A DNA stretch of 42,781 bases from an uncultured bacterium (lineage in GTDB: Bacteria > Verrucomicrobiota > Kiritimatiellia > RFP12 > UBA1067): assembly GCA_902779865.1 (NCBI GenBank), contig CACZDG010000031.1:1-42781 (forward strand), read 5' to 3'. Positions 1 through 7,748 of this stretch are shown piece by piece. The number at the start of each line of letters is the position of its first letter. The stretch's first letter is position 1. A program made the position numbers and the translations under genes. The notes under the pieces were generated by a model. That model was not told where the DNA came from and made no database searches. It saw only the letters and a program-made list of their open reading frames with translations.

Positions 1-19
1 CTCTTGTTGCAGTTTTCAT
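1..19 (-). CDS. Start of an unidentified leftward gene (partial)
   Basis: Six codons (M K T A T R) of a minus-strand gene whose body lies outside the window. The ATG at 19..17 sits exactly 7 nt after a TATACT -10 box, so the transcript should begin at or next to the start codon. The product cannot be named from this fragment. It is called a gene because of the strong promoter and operator directly in front of it. Confidence 0.5.
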
Positions 20-20
20 G

Positions 21-55
21 TTCTTTAGTATACTAAAGAATACGCGCAAAGTCAA
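21..55 (-). promoter_or_regulatory. Leftward promoter overlapped by a perfect 20-bp palindrome
   Basis: On the minus strand, TTGACT (55..50), 17 bp of spacer, then TATACT (32..27). Positions 21-40 form a perfect palindrome, TTCTTTAGTATACTAAAGAA, centred on the -10 box. A dimeric repressor binding there would block RNA polymerase, so this is probably an autoregulatory operator for the gene starting at 19. The symmetrical AGTATACT core also puts a -10-like box on the plus strand. Confidence 0.7.
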
Positions 56-146
56 GGGGCCAGATGAATTTTTTACAGAAAAAACTCGTTGCACCCCCAG
101 CCGGTTTGACTTGCCGCAAATCCTGTACATGGAATCCGCGATTTGG

Positions 147-152
147 TATACT
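147..152 (+). promoter_or_regulatory. -10 box (TTTGGTATACT) for a leaderless rightward transcript
   Basis: TATACT at 147-152, preceded by TTTGG (extended -10), with the ATG at 160 beginning 7 nt later. The -35 candidate 17 bp upstream (TGTACA, 124-129) is poor, so the extended -10 probably carries the promoter. Confidence 0.45.
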
Positions 153-159
153 TTTCCCC

Positions 160-285
160 ATGAGAAAATCGTTCGTAACACATGCAGCCGAACTGATACC
201 CGTTGTGGGAGACGAAATGATCACAGTCAACGTCACACACCGCAACGAGCAGATGTTCATTGCAAACAAACATCGCATGGAGTAA
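160..285 (+). CDS. Small hypothetical protein (41 aa), possible leaderless gene
   Basis: A 41-residue frame starting MRKSFVTHAAELIP and ending ANKHRME. No domain is recognised. Support comes from position: its ATG is 7 nt after a TATACT box, the same arrangement as other genes in this window, and its stop lies 8 nt before the ATG of the DUF4238 gene at 294, so the two would be co-transcribed. It has no ribosome-binding site, as expected for a leaderless message. It could instead be a leader peptide or chance. Confidence 0.35.
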   Translation: MRKSFVTHAAELIPVVGDEMITVNVTHRNEQMFIANKHRME

Positions 286-293
286 TTTGGGAC

Positions 294-1361
294 ATGGATC
301 GACCTACAAGACATAATCACTATGTTCCCGTCGCGTACTTAAAAAAGTGGGGTGATACTATCGCAGTAGCCAAAAGGGACGGCTCGATCATACCATGCGC
401 CAACCCCAAGAACTGGGCAAACAAAAATGGATTGTACCAGTTTGTCGATTTGACGTCATCAGAGTTAAATCAGTTGATTGACGTGGTTAAATCGATGTTC
501 AAAACTGAATATCCTCTTGCAAGGTATCTGATGTCGCGAATCCACCTGAATGTTCTTGCGTTTCGCTGCAAGAAGAACGACATGAACGATGCGTATGAAG
601 ATGCGTTTGCCGCATTTGATGCGCTGTGGCCGCTTGACAACGAGGAACGGAAAATCGAGCAACGCCTATTTGATTATTTGGAAAAGGCTCATGGTTTTAC
701 CGAAAAGCAATGGGATGAAATCAAGGCGCAACAGATACAGGGATTTGAAAACTTCGAGTGTGTCATTGAAGAAAAAGCGGAGCCGTTCCTGAGACAAGCG
801 AGGAAAGGCTGTTTAGATTTTATGAAGAACAAGGAAGATGCCTTTGCATTTCTGAACTATGTTTTTAATCAGTCTTTTCGCGGCCCAGACTACCTCGCAC
901 AGTTGAGGGAGTCCCTGCCCAAGAAGAACCTTCCAGAGGGCGCAACAGCCAACCTCGGTTATTATTTGCGGTACTTTCTTCCATTTTACACTTCTTTCAA
1001 GGTAGTGTATGACGAAACCGGCGTTCGGAAAGCAATGATTGTACTCAATCACACGGGGCATACGTTCATTACAGGGGATGTCCCCGTCGTCCCGTTTGGG
1101 GATTACAAGGACCCGTGCTCGTTAATGATCGCATACTTTCCCCTCTCGCCTAGCGCGGGACTCCTGTATGGACACAGCTCTGCGATAAACCAGTTCAAGA
1201 AACGGTATTCAAACGAACTGAAAGATACACATGATGTATCATGGTTCAACCGACAAATTGTAGCGAACTGCATGAATTACGTTTTCGCTACGAGCGGAGA
1301 GTTCTTAAAAGAACACGGCTATATCCCCACCCCACGGGATAACGAAATCAAATCAGCATAA
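294..1361 (+). CDS. DUF4238 family protein
   Basis: A 355-residue protein with the DUF4238 signature near its N-terminus (RHNHYVPVAYLKKW, residues about 6-19) and the later F-ITGDVPV segment (about residue 255) usual in the family. The frame is open further upstream, but the family begins at the HHYVP-like motif, so ATG 294 is chosen. The function of DUF4238 is unknown; such genes are often found in accessory and defence neighbourhoods. No signal peptide or membrane segment is visible. The next gene starts 9 nt downstream, so these genes form an operon with the two that follow. Confidence 0.75.
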   Translation: MDRPTRHNHYVPVAYLKKWGDTIAVAKRDGSIIPCANPKNWANKNGLYQFVDLTSSELNQLIDVVKSMFKTEYPLARYLMSRIHLNVLAFRCKKNDMNDAYEDAFAAFDALWPLDNEERKIEQRLFDYLEKAHGFTEKQWDEIKAQQIQGFENFECVIEEKAEPFLRQARKGCLDFMKNKEDAFAFLNYVFNQSFRGPDYLAQLRESLPKKNLPEGATANLGYYLRYFLPFYTSFKVVYDETGVRKAMIVLNHTGHTFITGDVPVVPFGDYKDPCSLMIAYFPLSPSAGLLYGHSSAINQFKKRYSNELKDTHDVSWFNRQIVANCMNYVFATSGEFLKEHGYIPTPRDNEIKSA

Positions 1362-1370
1362 GAGGATTCC

Positions 1371-2444
1371 ATGAACTACATCCTTACCATCATAATCACT
1401 CTCTTTTCCGTCTATGCGCAGGCCAACGCAGTAACGGATAAGAACAAAGTCAGAAAATGGATCAAATCCAACCCGTTCAAGAAATGGGGCACATGGGTTA
1501 CCGTTCTTCTGTGTGCATTATCCTGTTATTGCCTGCGGCAGTCCGAACACGACGCTCAACAACAGCACGACAAAGATGTAGCGCGCTCTGAGGATTTACA
1601 ACGCTCGCTCGATAGCGTCTCAAATAATCTAATGCGCGCAAATGCCAAGATTGACGAGCAGAAATCGACCATCGCCGATCAGAACCGCACCATCGGGTCA
1701 ATCGCATACAACACCCAAACCACCCTGGAGGGTAAGCAGCGGTTCATTCGCTGCTTCCGCGACTTGACGCGCCTCACCAAGCTCAACAGAGAGGGGATGA
1801 TCTTTGAAGGCCTCATTTGCGGCGATGGCGTTGCAATGTACTGGTTCAAACAGGATACCGAGCAGATGGAGGGCTTTCACTTCTTCTCCAACTCTGAACT
1901 GAACCGCGTGTTGTCGGGAATCCCGTCTGACACGCTTCTCTTTTCCGAAGACGGCACGTTGAACATCGACCCCAAGAGTGAACTTGCCATTGCATTGAAC
2001 GAGTCGCTTTACGGTAAAACACCATCGCACAAAGACCATCCAATTGATCAAGACCGCGCCCGCGACTCCATTATTGACGAAGTGAAGGTTCTTCTCGAAT
2101 ATGTGTTTCGAGCAAGGAACATCAAGATAAACCCTGTCTATCGTCCAAGTAAGGCGACAACTCCGTTGCGCCCCCCGGCCATTGGGATCGACTTGTCTTT
2201 TGAGTATGTGGTAAAACCGGCTGCTGCAAACCCATACACCAGATTTGTCAAAGGAGTGGAGCTGTCGAACGATGAACTCAATTCCCTGCAAGGCATTGAC
2301 AAGGTGGCGTTCTCAAAGCGAGTGATCAACCATTGGCGCGCCCAGAAGATCGAGCCAAAGGTCAAGATACGCGATATTAGGAGTTTGAACCTAAAGTACC
2401 TTAAAACGGCACAACGTCAGAACTCCCCATTTGAAGAGCAGTAA
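1371..2444 (+). CDS. Membrane-anchored coiled-coil protein, function unknown
   Basis: 357 residues. The N-terminus is hydrophobic (residues 1-20, signal-peptide or anchor-like). A second membrane segment at about 39-56 (WGTWVTVLLCALSCYC) is followed by a polar heptad-rich stretch to about residue 110, consistent with a coiled coil. The C-terminal 240 residues look globular but match no family I recognise. AGAGGATT before the ATG is a usable ribosome-binding site. The gene sits between a DUF4238 gene and a secreted protein in one operon, which suggests the DUF4238 protein may work at the inner membrane. Confidence 0.6.
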   Translation: MNYILTIIITLFSVYAQANAVTDKNKVRKWIKSNPFKKWGTWVTVLLCALSCYCLRQSEHDAQQQHDKDVARSEDLQRSLDSVSNNLMRANAKIDEQKSTIADQNRTIGSIAYNTQTTLEGKQRFIRCFRDLTRLTKLNREGMIFEGLICGDGVAMYWFKQDTEQMEGFHFFSNSELNRVLSGIPSDTLLFSEDGTLNIDPKSELAIALNESLYGKTPSHKDHPIDQDRARDSIIDEVKVLLEYVFRARNIKINPVYRPSKATTPLRPPAIGIDLSFEYVVKPAAANPYTRFVKGVELSNDELNSLQGIDKVAFSKRVINHWRAQKIEPKVKIRDIRSLNLKYLKTAQRQNSPFEEQ

Positions 2445-2460
2445 GCGGAGGACAGATAAC

Positions 2461-3042
2461 ATGAGAAACTTGAACACGATGATGACGTTCGGCGTGTTAG
2501 CGGTGAGCCTCCTAAACGCTTCCGCCTATGATCTCGGCGCAAATATCGTTGAGTACGTTGAGTACAGAAGTACCTTTCTTAAGCAAGGCCGAAACGAGGT
2601 TGTCGTCAATTGCGATGTCGTGTCGCCAGAGTCGGCATTTTCTACTCTCGACGAGATCGTTCGTTTCTTCCCTGCCGATGGCGTTCTAGGCGACGAGCTC
2701 GAGTTCAACCTTGACGGGTTCAGGCAGCGGTACAAGTTCATAGAATACACAAGCACCAATAACGCATACCGCCTCGTTCGGCTCGGAAAGAACACAATCT
2801 TGCCGGAAACAATCTCCCTCGACACCATACCCTTGCCTGACAAGTTCTGGATATATCATTCAAGTACGAATGATGTGTCCGTAACCACCGCAGGGGAAAC
2901 GTCCCAGAAAGTCATAAGATCCGTCCTGTCTCGCCAAGGTCAAAATGAGACGCACCCCCCACTAGAGGTAAAACTTGTGCCAGAAAGCGGACCGAGAAGG
3001 TCATTCACCTTTGGAGGTGCTGGCATCGAAGTCAAGCCATGA
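2461..3042 (+). CDS. Secreted hypothetical protein, weakly like the SANVVGY family
   Basis: 193 residues from ATG 2461, chosen because GCGGAGGAC lies about 8 nt upstream and the first 22 residues form a good signal peptide (MRNLNTMMTFGVLAVSLLNASA). The mature start, YDLGANIVEYVEYRSTFLKQ, loosely resembles the SANVVGYQ opening of the secreted protein at 3495, so it may be a distant relative; this is a guess. The rest contains no recognised motif. It ends a three- or four-gene operon. Confidence 0.6.
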   Translation: MRNLNTMMTFGVLAVSLLNASAYDLGANIVEYVEYRSTFLKQGRNEVVVNCDVVSPESAFSTLDEIVRFFPADGVLGDELEFNLDGFRQRYKFIEYTSTNNAYRLVRLGKNTILPETISLDTIPLPDKFWIYHSSTNDVSVTTAGETSQKVIRSVLSRQGQNETHPPLEVKLVPESGPRRSFTFGGAGIEVKP

Positions 3043-3375
3043 GTGAAATCAGTCCAGAATTCTAAAGAGCAATTCCGTTCAGCACGCTTGACATTCTTTT
3101 CAAGGTGCTGAAACGAACTCAAATCATGCCCATGGCAACAGCCTCTTCCCATCCTTTCTTCGCGCCCTCTTGCCGCCGCTGGCGTACGGCTCGGCGCGGG
3201 TGAGGCGCGCCAGCGGGCCAGAGGCGCGACGGGGCGGGAAAAATCGGAACGCCCCGGTCTGAGGGGTGGGAAAACGCAGAAAACCCAATAAAGACAGGGG
3301 TTTGCGGCCTCCAGCACCCTTTGGAGGGGGTAAAAATGAGGGCAAACTTTTTTCAGAAATTTTTAGTCGAACCCG
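3043..3375. other. Gene-poor spacer with GC-rich inverted repeats
   Basis: No convincing gene. From about 3178 to 3216 there is an 8-bp inverted repeat (CGCTGGCG and CGCCAGCG) in very GC-rich sequence, and at about 3313-3327 a second small hairpin (CCTCCA and TGGAGG). Frames crossing this stretch are proline/arginine-rich and lack ribosome-binding sites, so they are not called. Confidence 0.4.
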
Positions 3376-3404
3376 TTGACAAGCGAAAAACTTTGGTCTA
3401 TACT
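3376..3404 (+). promoter_or_regulatory. Near-consensus sigma-70-type promoter of secretion module 1
   Basis: TTGACA at 3376-3381, 17-bp spacer, TATACT at 3399-3404. It is followed by a leader of about 80 nt and an AAAGGAAACGAAAA ribosome-binding region before ATG 3495. This is the best-matching promoter in the window and implies strong expression of the secreted protein. Confidence 0.85.
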
Positions 3405-3494
3405 TATCGGCGTCAAGGCAAATTGTAGAGTGGTTCTGCACAAGCTAAGACACCGCGCCCGGCGGTTCTGGGCAAAAAACAAAGGAAACGAAAA

Positions 3495-4346
3495 ATGAAA
3501 AAGTTAATGTTTGCAGCGGTTGCGGCCGCAGCTGGCGGCCTGATGGCCATTGAGTCAGCAAATGTTGTCGGGTATCAGGACAAGAGCGTTGAGCTCGATG
3601 GTATGTTTATGATGGGTTCGGGATTCCTGACTGTCGGGACTTCCACCGATTCGTACAGCATCCAGTCGCTGATCCCCCAGTATCCTGCTGATGCCGAAGA
3701 CCCTTTGGGTGATGGCGAAGCTCAGATTCAGGAGGTCGGAACCGGTGGTGAAATCGGTACTGTCTATATGTACCTCACCGCGTCTTGCACCTACCCCGGT
3801 TTTACCGATGCAGGCTGGTACACGCAGGAAGGAAGCTCGTTCGTAAAGTCAGACAAGACGTTTGTCCGTGGCGAGGGTTTCCTCTATGCCGCGCCTTATG
3901 CATACAAGATGGACGGGGATGACGAAGAGCAGCTTGCGACCACGTTGCAGTCTTCCGGCGAGGTCAACACGTCCGCCAAGACGTTGACACTTGACCTTGA
4001 CGGTCTCTGGACGCTCAGCTTTGACCGTCCGGTGGCGACTTCCATCCAGAAGCTGGTTCCTTCATTCCCCGAGGATGCCGAAGATCCCTTGGGTGATGGC
4101 GAAGCTCAGATTCAGGAGGTCGGAACCGGTGGTGAAATCGGTACTGTCTATATGTACCTCACAGCGTCTTGCTCCTACCCTGGGTTTGACGGTGCGGGTT
4201 GGTACACGCAGGAGGGCAGCACGTTCGTCAAGGCGACGAGGACGTTCTCTGCTGGTGAGGGTTTCCTGTATGCAGCCCCCTACGCATACAAGATGGACGG
4301 TGACGACGAGGAGCAGCTCTCCACCTACCTCACGTTCCAGGAGTGA
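3495..4346 (+). CDS. Secreted two-repeat protein (SANVVGYQ family)
   Basis: 283 residues: a signal peptide (MKKLMFAAVAAAAGGLMA), then ESANVVGYQ, an opening common in secreted proteins of Kiritimatiellae-like bacteria. The mature part is two tandem copies of one domain. At DNA level, bases 3691-3778 and 4075-4162 are almost identical and exactly 384 bp (128 codons) apart. Each repeat carries a PADAEDPLGDGEAQIQEVG-like segment, a GWYTQEG segment and PYAYKMDGDDEEQL. The function is unknown; it is probably an abundant surface or matrix protein. It is first in the module with the PEP-CTERM gene at 4399. Confidence 0.75.
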   Translation: MKKLMFAAVAAAAGGLMAIESANVVGYQDKSVELDGMFMMGSGFLTVGTSTDSYSIQSLIPQYPADAEDPLGDGEAQIQEVGTGGEIGTVYMYLTASCTYPGFTDAGWYTQEGSSFVKSDKTFVRGEGFLYAAPYAYKMDGDDEEQLATTLQSSGEVNTSAKTLTLDLDGLWTLSFDRPVATSIQKLVPSFPEDAEDPLGDGEAQIQEVGTGGEIGTVYMYLTASCSYPGFDGAGWYTQEGSTFVKATRTFSAGEGFLYAAPYAYKMDGDDEEQLSTYLTFQE

Positions 4347-4398
4347 CGATTTCCGCGATGCATTGAGTTTCGCGGGATAAAAAAACAAGGAGAAGAAA

Positions 4399-4983
4399 AT
4401 GAAAAAGTTAGTATTAGTTGTGTCTGCAATTGCGACGGCAGTCGCATCTCAGGCGGCGACAGTCAACTGGTCTGTTAGCAGCCTTCAGGATGCGTCTGGC
4501 AATGCGCTGAATGGTGGTTACGCATACGTGTTCACCACCAAGGGCGCCAATGCAACGACGGTTGCAGCACTCACCGCTGCGCTTGAAGCCGCGACGGACG
4601 CCAAGTCCTTCCAGTCGGCGTTGAGCGGATTCACGTACATGACGGCATTGTCAGGTGCGGTTTCGGGCGGAAGCCAGGGAGTGAGCGATGTCCTCATTTC
4701 CGCATCTGGCCTCACGCCGAATACGTCCAACACCAAGCTGTTCGCGCTCATTACCGACACGGCTACGATTACCGATGACACCAACTGGTATGTTACAGGT
4801 CTGTCTGGTGGTGCAAAGACAGGTGCAAGCGATACGGCACTTGGTGCTGCAAACTTCACCGTGCCTGATTCCGGCTCTCATACCGCCAGCAACTGGAAGG
4901 CTGTTGCCGCGCCGGAGCCTACGAGCGGCTTGCTCATGCTCCTCGGCATGGCTGGTCTCGCCCTGCGCCGCAAGCGTGCATAA
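4399..4983 (+). CDS. PEP-CTERM surface protein
   Basis: 194 residues with an N-terminal signal peptide (MKKLVLVVSAIATAVASQA), an Ala/Thr/Ser-rich mature region starting ATVNWSVSSLQDASG, and a C-terminal PEP-CTERM signal: PEP motif (about residue 172), hydrophobic helix GLLMLLGMAGLAL, and basic tail RRKRA. In PEP-CTERM systems an exosortase processes this signal; no exosortase gene is in the window. AAGGAGAAGAAA precedes the ATG. A terminator-like hairpin follows at 5023-5053. The paralogue at 9599 occupies the same place in the inverted module. Confidence 0.85.
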   Translation: MKKLVLVVSAIATAVASQAATVNWSVSSLQDASGNALNGGYAYVFTTKGANATTVAALTAALEAATDAKSFQSALSGFTYMTALSGAVSGGSQGVSDVLISASGLTPNTSNTKLFALITDTATITDDTNWYVTGLSGGAKTGASDTALGAANFTVPDSGSHTASNWKAVAAPEPTSGLLMLLGMAGLALRRKRA

Positions 4984-5022
4984 AGGTTAACGCGGTTTTA
5001 TCGAACCGTAAAACCGGAAACA

Positions 5023-5053
5023 GAGGCCCGTCCGCAATGCGCGGGCGGGTCTC
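5023..5053 (+). terminator. Hairpin after the PEP-CTERM gene
   Basis: A 13-bp stem, GAGGCCCGTCCGC with GCGGGCGGGTCTC (two G-T wobbles), and a 5-nt loop. There is no long T run, so termination may be partial. The stem sequence recurs at 9531-9556 and 17445-17474, each time next to a PEP-CTERM gene or remnant. Confidence 0.55.
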
Positions 5054-5071
5054 AAATCATTTACAGGACAG

Positions 5072-6103
5072 ATGAACTGGAACGTCACATACCGAACCAA
5101 GGACGGCAAGCAGATTGTTGATTCGTTTGAGGCCGAGAACCGTGAAGAGCTGTTCAAGTCGCTCGCGGGGAAAGGTATCACCCCAATCCGTGTTGAGATG
5201 TCGAAGGGAAGGCGCGGCGCGGCAACTGCGTCTGCCGACCGCAAGCGTACTAGCTCTGGGACGCATACGTCGTATAAGCTTGTCGTGTATGCCCTGTGTC
5301 TCATCTTGGCGGGGGCGCTATTCTTGATTTTATATCCAAAGGCGAAGATGCCGCAAGGGGGTGTTCGGGAACAGCCCAAGAGCGTGAAGAGTGGAAAGCC
5401 AGAGAACCCCAAGGCTAATCGCAAGTCCGCAAAACCCGTGGTGGCCGACAAGCCCATCGAACCGAACTACAAGGATATGTCGAACAAGGATTTGCGTCAT
5501 CTGTCCGCCGACAAGACCAACAACCTGACAGAGGCGCAGATTGAATACTGGAAGATGTTTCACCCGTGGCCGCCGCCGGACGAGAACCAGCCCAAGCGCG
5601 AGAAGCCCAGATATGCGATTTTCGACACGCGAGCGGACAACGAGATTGCGTTCGTGCTGTCAACTGTGCCGGGGCAGATGGTCATTGGGCAAAGGGGGGT
5701 CGGAGCCGGATTCGAGGAACGCTTCCTGAAGTCTATCACAAGACCCATCGTCATAAACGAGAAGGATTCCGACTACGACAAGGCGCTCAAGCGCTCCGTT
5801 ATCGAGGCGAAGATACAGCTCAAGCAAGCGTACGACAATGGCGAGAACATCGCGAAGATTCTTGACGACGCCCGTGCGGAGTTGCAACGGCTAGGGAGGT
5901 TCCGCCACGATCTTGAGAAAGAGGCTATGAAGCAGTTGCGCGGAAAAAACAAGACAGCGCAGGACATCGAGGACATGATAACTGCCGTCAACGCCATGCT
6001 TGACGAAAAGGGGCTAGCGCCCATAGAATTGAACTCGATGTCGAGGCTTGCTCTGAAACTGCAGGCCGCAAAACAAGACGCAAATGAAAACAAGGAGAAC
6101 TGA
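5072..6103 (+). CDS. Membrane protein with GspF-N-like domain (module 1)
   Basis: 343 residues. Residues 1-45 (NVTYRTKDGKQIVDSFEAEN then ELFKSLAGKGITPIRVE) have the length and pattern of the N-terminal domain of GspF/PilC inner-membrane platform proteins. A basic linker, one membrane helix (about 66-88, YKLVVYALCLILAGALFLIL), a Pro/Lys-rich stretch and a helical C-terminal domain follow. The GspF transmembrane repeats are absent. Paralogues at 8492 and 19049 share this plan, including the C-terminal KALKRSV...AQ...LQ region. Its stop is 1 nt before the next gene's start codon. It may act at the secretion platform; that is inference. Confidence 0.65.
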   Translation: MNWNVTYRTKDGKQIVDSFEAENREELFKSLAGKGITPIRVEMSKGRRGAATASADRKRTSSGTHTSYKLVVYALCLILAGALFLILYPKAKMPQGGVREQPKSVKSGKPENPKANRKSAKPVVADKPIEPNYKDMSNKDLRHLSADKTNNLTEAQIEYWKMFHPWPPPDENQPKREKPRYAIFDTRADNEIAFVLSTVPGQMVIGQRGVGAGFEERFLKSITRPIVINEKDSDYDKALKRSVIEAKIQLKQAYDNGENIAKILDDARAELQRLGRFRHDLEKEAMKQLRGKNKTAQDIEDMITAVNAMLDEKGLAPIELNSMSRLALKLQAAKQDANENKEN

Positions 6104-6104
6104 C

Positions 6105-6851
6105 ATGAAGAAAATGATGGTGACATTGGCCATTGCCGCTATGTCGCAAGCTGGCTTGAATGCCGTGGTAGCACCGACGAATGTGGCGAAGATCGTTGAA
6201 CGCGATTCAGGAGGTGTAATCGTGGCAACGCACAGGAACACGAAAAAGGTGTTTTTCGTCAATGCGCAGTCAAGGGCGTCCCTTGAAGTCATAGAACAGG
6301 CGCGCAAAACCTACGAAGAGCTCATCCGCACTCCCATCGACATTACCAACGGGATATTCGACTTCAAATCGCCGAAGATCGAGGGGGAGCTATCGCTCTA
6401 CATTATCGACGATGACAAGCTGCCGATGTCCCTTGTCGCGCCGGAAGGACGCTGGGCGTTCGTGAATGTCGCACCGCTGGCGGCGGGGCGAGGCGAGAAG
6501 CCGCAGTTCTTCAATGCGCGAGTGAGAAAGGAGATTGCAAGAGTGGCAGGCATTTTGTTCGGGGGCATTGGATCTGGCTACAGGGGCAACCTCATGTCAT
6601 TTGCAACAAGTGCCGCCGACCTTGACAAGCGGGATTCCGAGAGGATACCGGCTGACGTGGTGATGCGCAGCAGTTCATTCCTTCTAGGCATCGGGGTAAG
6701 GCCATTCAGACGAACATCGTACCGCAGGGCGTGTCAGGAGGGCTGGGCACCGGCGCCCACCAACGACATCCAAAAGGCCATCTGGAACGAAGTGCGGCAG
6801 CTCCCCACAAAGCCGCTGAAGATCGAGTTCGATCCCGCCAAGGGGAAGTGA
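6105..6851 (+). CDS. Secreted GWAPxPTNDIQ protein (module 1)
   Basis: 248 residues from ATG 6105, chosen because CAAGGAGAAC lies 8 nt upstream and the start gives a signal peptide (MKKMMVTLAIAAMSQAGLNA). Its last 40 residues, CQEGWAPAPTNDIQKAIWNE then RQLPTKPLKIEFDPAKGK, are nearly identical to those of the protein encoded at 7749-8495, and the two frames have the same length. The middle is only weakly similar. I recognise no enzyme family. It follows the GspF-N-like gene at once and is probably co-translated with it. Confidence 0.65.
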   Translation: MKKMMVTLAIAAMSQAGLNAVVAPTNVAKIVERDSGGVIVATHRNTKKVFFVNAQSRASLEVIEQARKTYEELIRTPIDITNGIFDFKSPKIEGELSLYIIDDDKLPMSLVAPEGRWAFVNVAPLAAGRGEKPQFFNARVRKEIARVAGILFGGIGSGYRGNLMSFATSAADLDKRDSERIPADVVMRSSSFLLGIGVRPFRRTSYRRACQEGWAPAPTNDIQKAIWNEVRQLPTKPLKIEFDPAKGK

Positions 6852-6908
6852 GGACAGCAAGCCTACAACAGCAAGCAGAGGCCGCTGGGCCTAGTTGACT
6901 TCGATTTC

Positions 6909-7568
6909 CTATTTCCATGCGTCTGGACGTCGGATGAAACGGTCGCCGTGCTTGCCGTAGGGAATCACGTCGGGTAATTGGCAGCGGGCGGGCAGGTCGC
7001 GGGGGATGTTCTTGTAGTAGGATGCGGCCATTTTCAGATGCCCACTAATGCTTTTCTGTGGGTTGAAAACCGAAACGGTCTTTCCGAATCTACGACGAGC
7101 CGCCTCTATCGTACCTACTTGATCGGCATCGCCCGTAACGAGGCCGAGGCAATCTATATCCTCTTGCATTGCATCAAGCATTATCTCGACGGCAAGGTTC
7201 ACGTCAGACCGCTTTTCTTCAAGTCTCACCACGCGAACAAAACCTTTTTGGGGAACTGTGCATTTCTTGCACTCGTCCTCGTATGCGGGCATGAGAACCT
7301 TGTTCTTCTTGAAGAATCCGCTTATCACCTTAACGTCCTTCAATGTGCGAAGTGCCTGAAGGTAGATGTTCTGCCGTTCAATGGCTGCGTTGTCGTGCGG
7401 GTACGTGAGCGTGCAAGCGGTAAAGTACTTCACAGCCACAACCTCGTGATCGCCCGGCAAAAGCATTCTGGCAAATACGGCAAGATCAAGCCATTTGTAC
7501 GCCGTCCCCTTGAGGAGGCCGTAGTAGAGGTTGTAGCCGTCGATGTAGATTATACTTCTCTTTTTCAT
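6909..7568 (-). CDS. NYN-domain putative RNase (LabA/DUF88-like)
   Basis: 219 residues. The NYN fold of PIN-like nucleases shows in its acidic motifs: YIDGYNLYY (Asp at residue 10), EKRSDVNLAVEIMLDA, and GLVTGDADQ. It ends IPYGKHGDRFIRRPDAWK. The family cleaves or binds RNA; the substrate here is unknown. The gene lies between the two inverted secretion modules, on the strand of module 2, but has its own promoter and a structured leader at 7569-7643. A second copy of the gene, broken by an insertion, is at 15704-16433. Confidence 0.8.
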   Translation of the reverse strand: MKKRSIIYIDGYNLYYGLLKGTAYKWLDLAVFARMLLPGDHEVVAVKYFTACTLTYPHDNAAIERQNIYLQALRTLKDVKVISGFFKKNKVLMPAYEDECKKCTVPQKGFVRVVRLEEKRSDVNLAVEIMLDAMQEDIDCLGLVTGDADQVGTIEAARRRFGKTVSVFNPQKSISGHLKMAASYYKNIPRDLPARCQLPDVIPYGKHGDRFIRRPDAWK

Positions 7569-7643
7569 TGTTCGTAAAAATGCTAGAGTCCCAACCCGAA
7601 GGCTGGGACTCCGCTCCGCTTAGGCCGAACCTGGCGGGTTGAT
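7569..7643 (-). ncRNA. Structured leader RNA upstream of the NYN gene (locus 1)
   Basis: A predicted transcript of about 75 nt between the promoter and the NYN start. Hairpin 1 (7637..7616) is CCGC-C-AGG-loop TTCGG-CCT-AA-GCGG. Hairpin 2 (7611..7586) is GAGTCCCAGCC-TTCG-GGTTGGGACTC, followed after TAGCA by TTTTT, so it looks like an intrinsic terminator or attenuator ahead of the coding region. Locus 2 (16434-16511) folds the same way with compensating changes (AGA/TCT replaces AGG/CCT; hairpin 2 has a different sequence but the same shape). That supports a conserved RNA. Confidence 0.6.
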
Positions 7644-7649
7644 GACGGT

Positions 7650-7678
7650 AGTTTAGCAAATCGACCGGTGCGGCGCAA
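7650..7678 (-). promoter_or_regulatory. Promoter of NYN locus 1
   Basis: Minus-strand TTGCGC (7678..7673), 17-bp spacer ending TTTGC, TAAACT (7655..7650). The same boxes and spacing precede the broken NYN gene and both DUF3800 genes. Confidence 0.7.
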
Positions 7679-7748
7679 GGGCGATTCCTGAAAATTCGCG
7701 ATTTTTCGCTTTTGCGGTTCCCGCCGCGCTGGAAGCCCCGCCACCCAG

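Noticed and set aside
3124-3441. Minus-strand open frame in the spacer before module 1
   Set aside because: Proline/arginine-rich, no ribosome-binding site, and it crosses the strong plus-strand promoter at 3376-3404.
7569-7643. SRP (4.5S-type) RNA, because of AACCCGCCAGG in the NYN leader
   Set aside because: The conserved SRP loop (GGAAG with AGCAG) is absent, the fold is two short hairpins, and it sits inside an mRNA leader found more than once.
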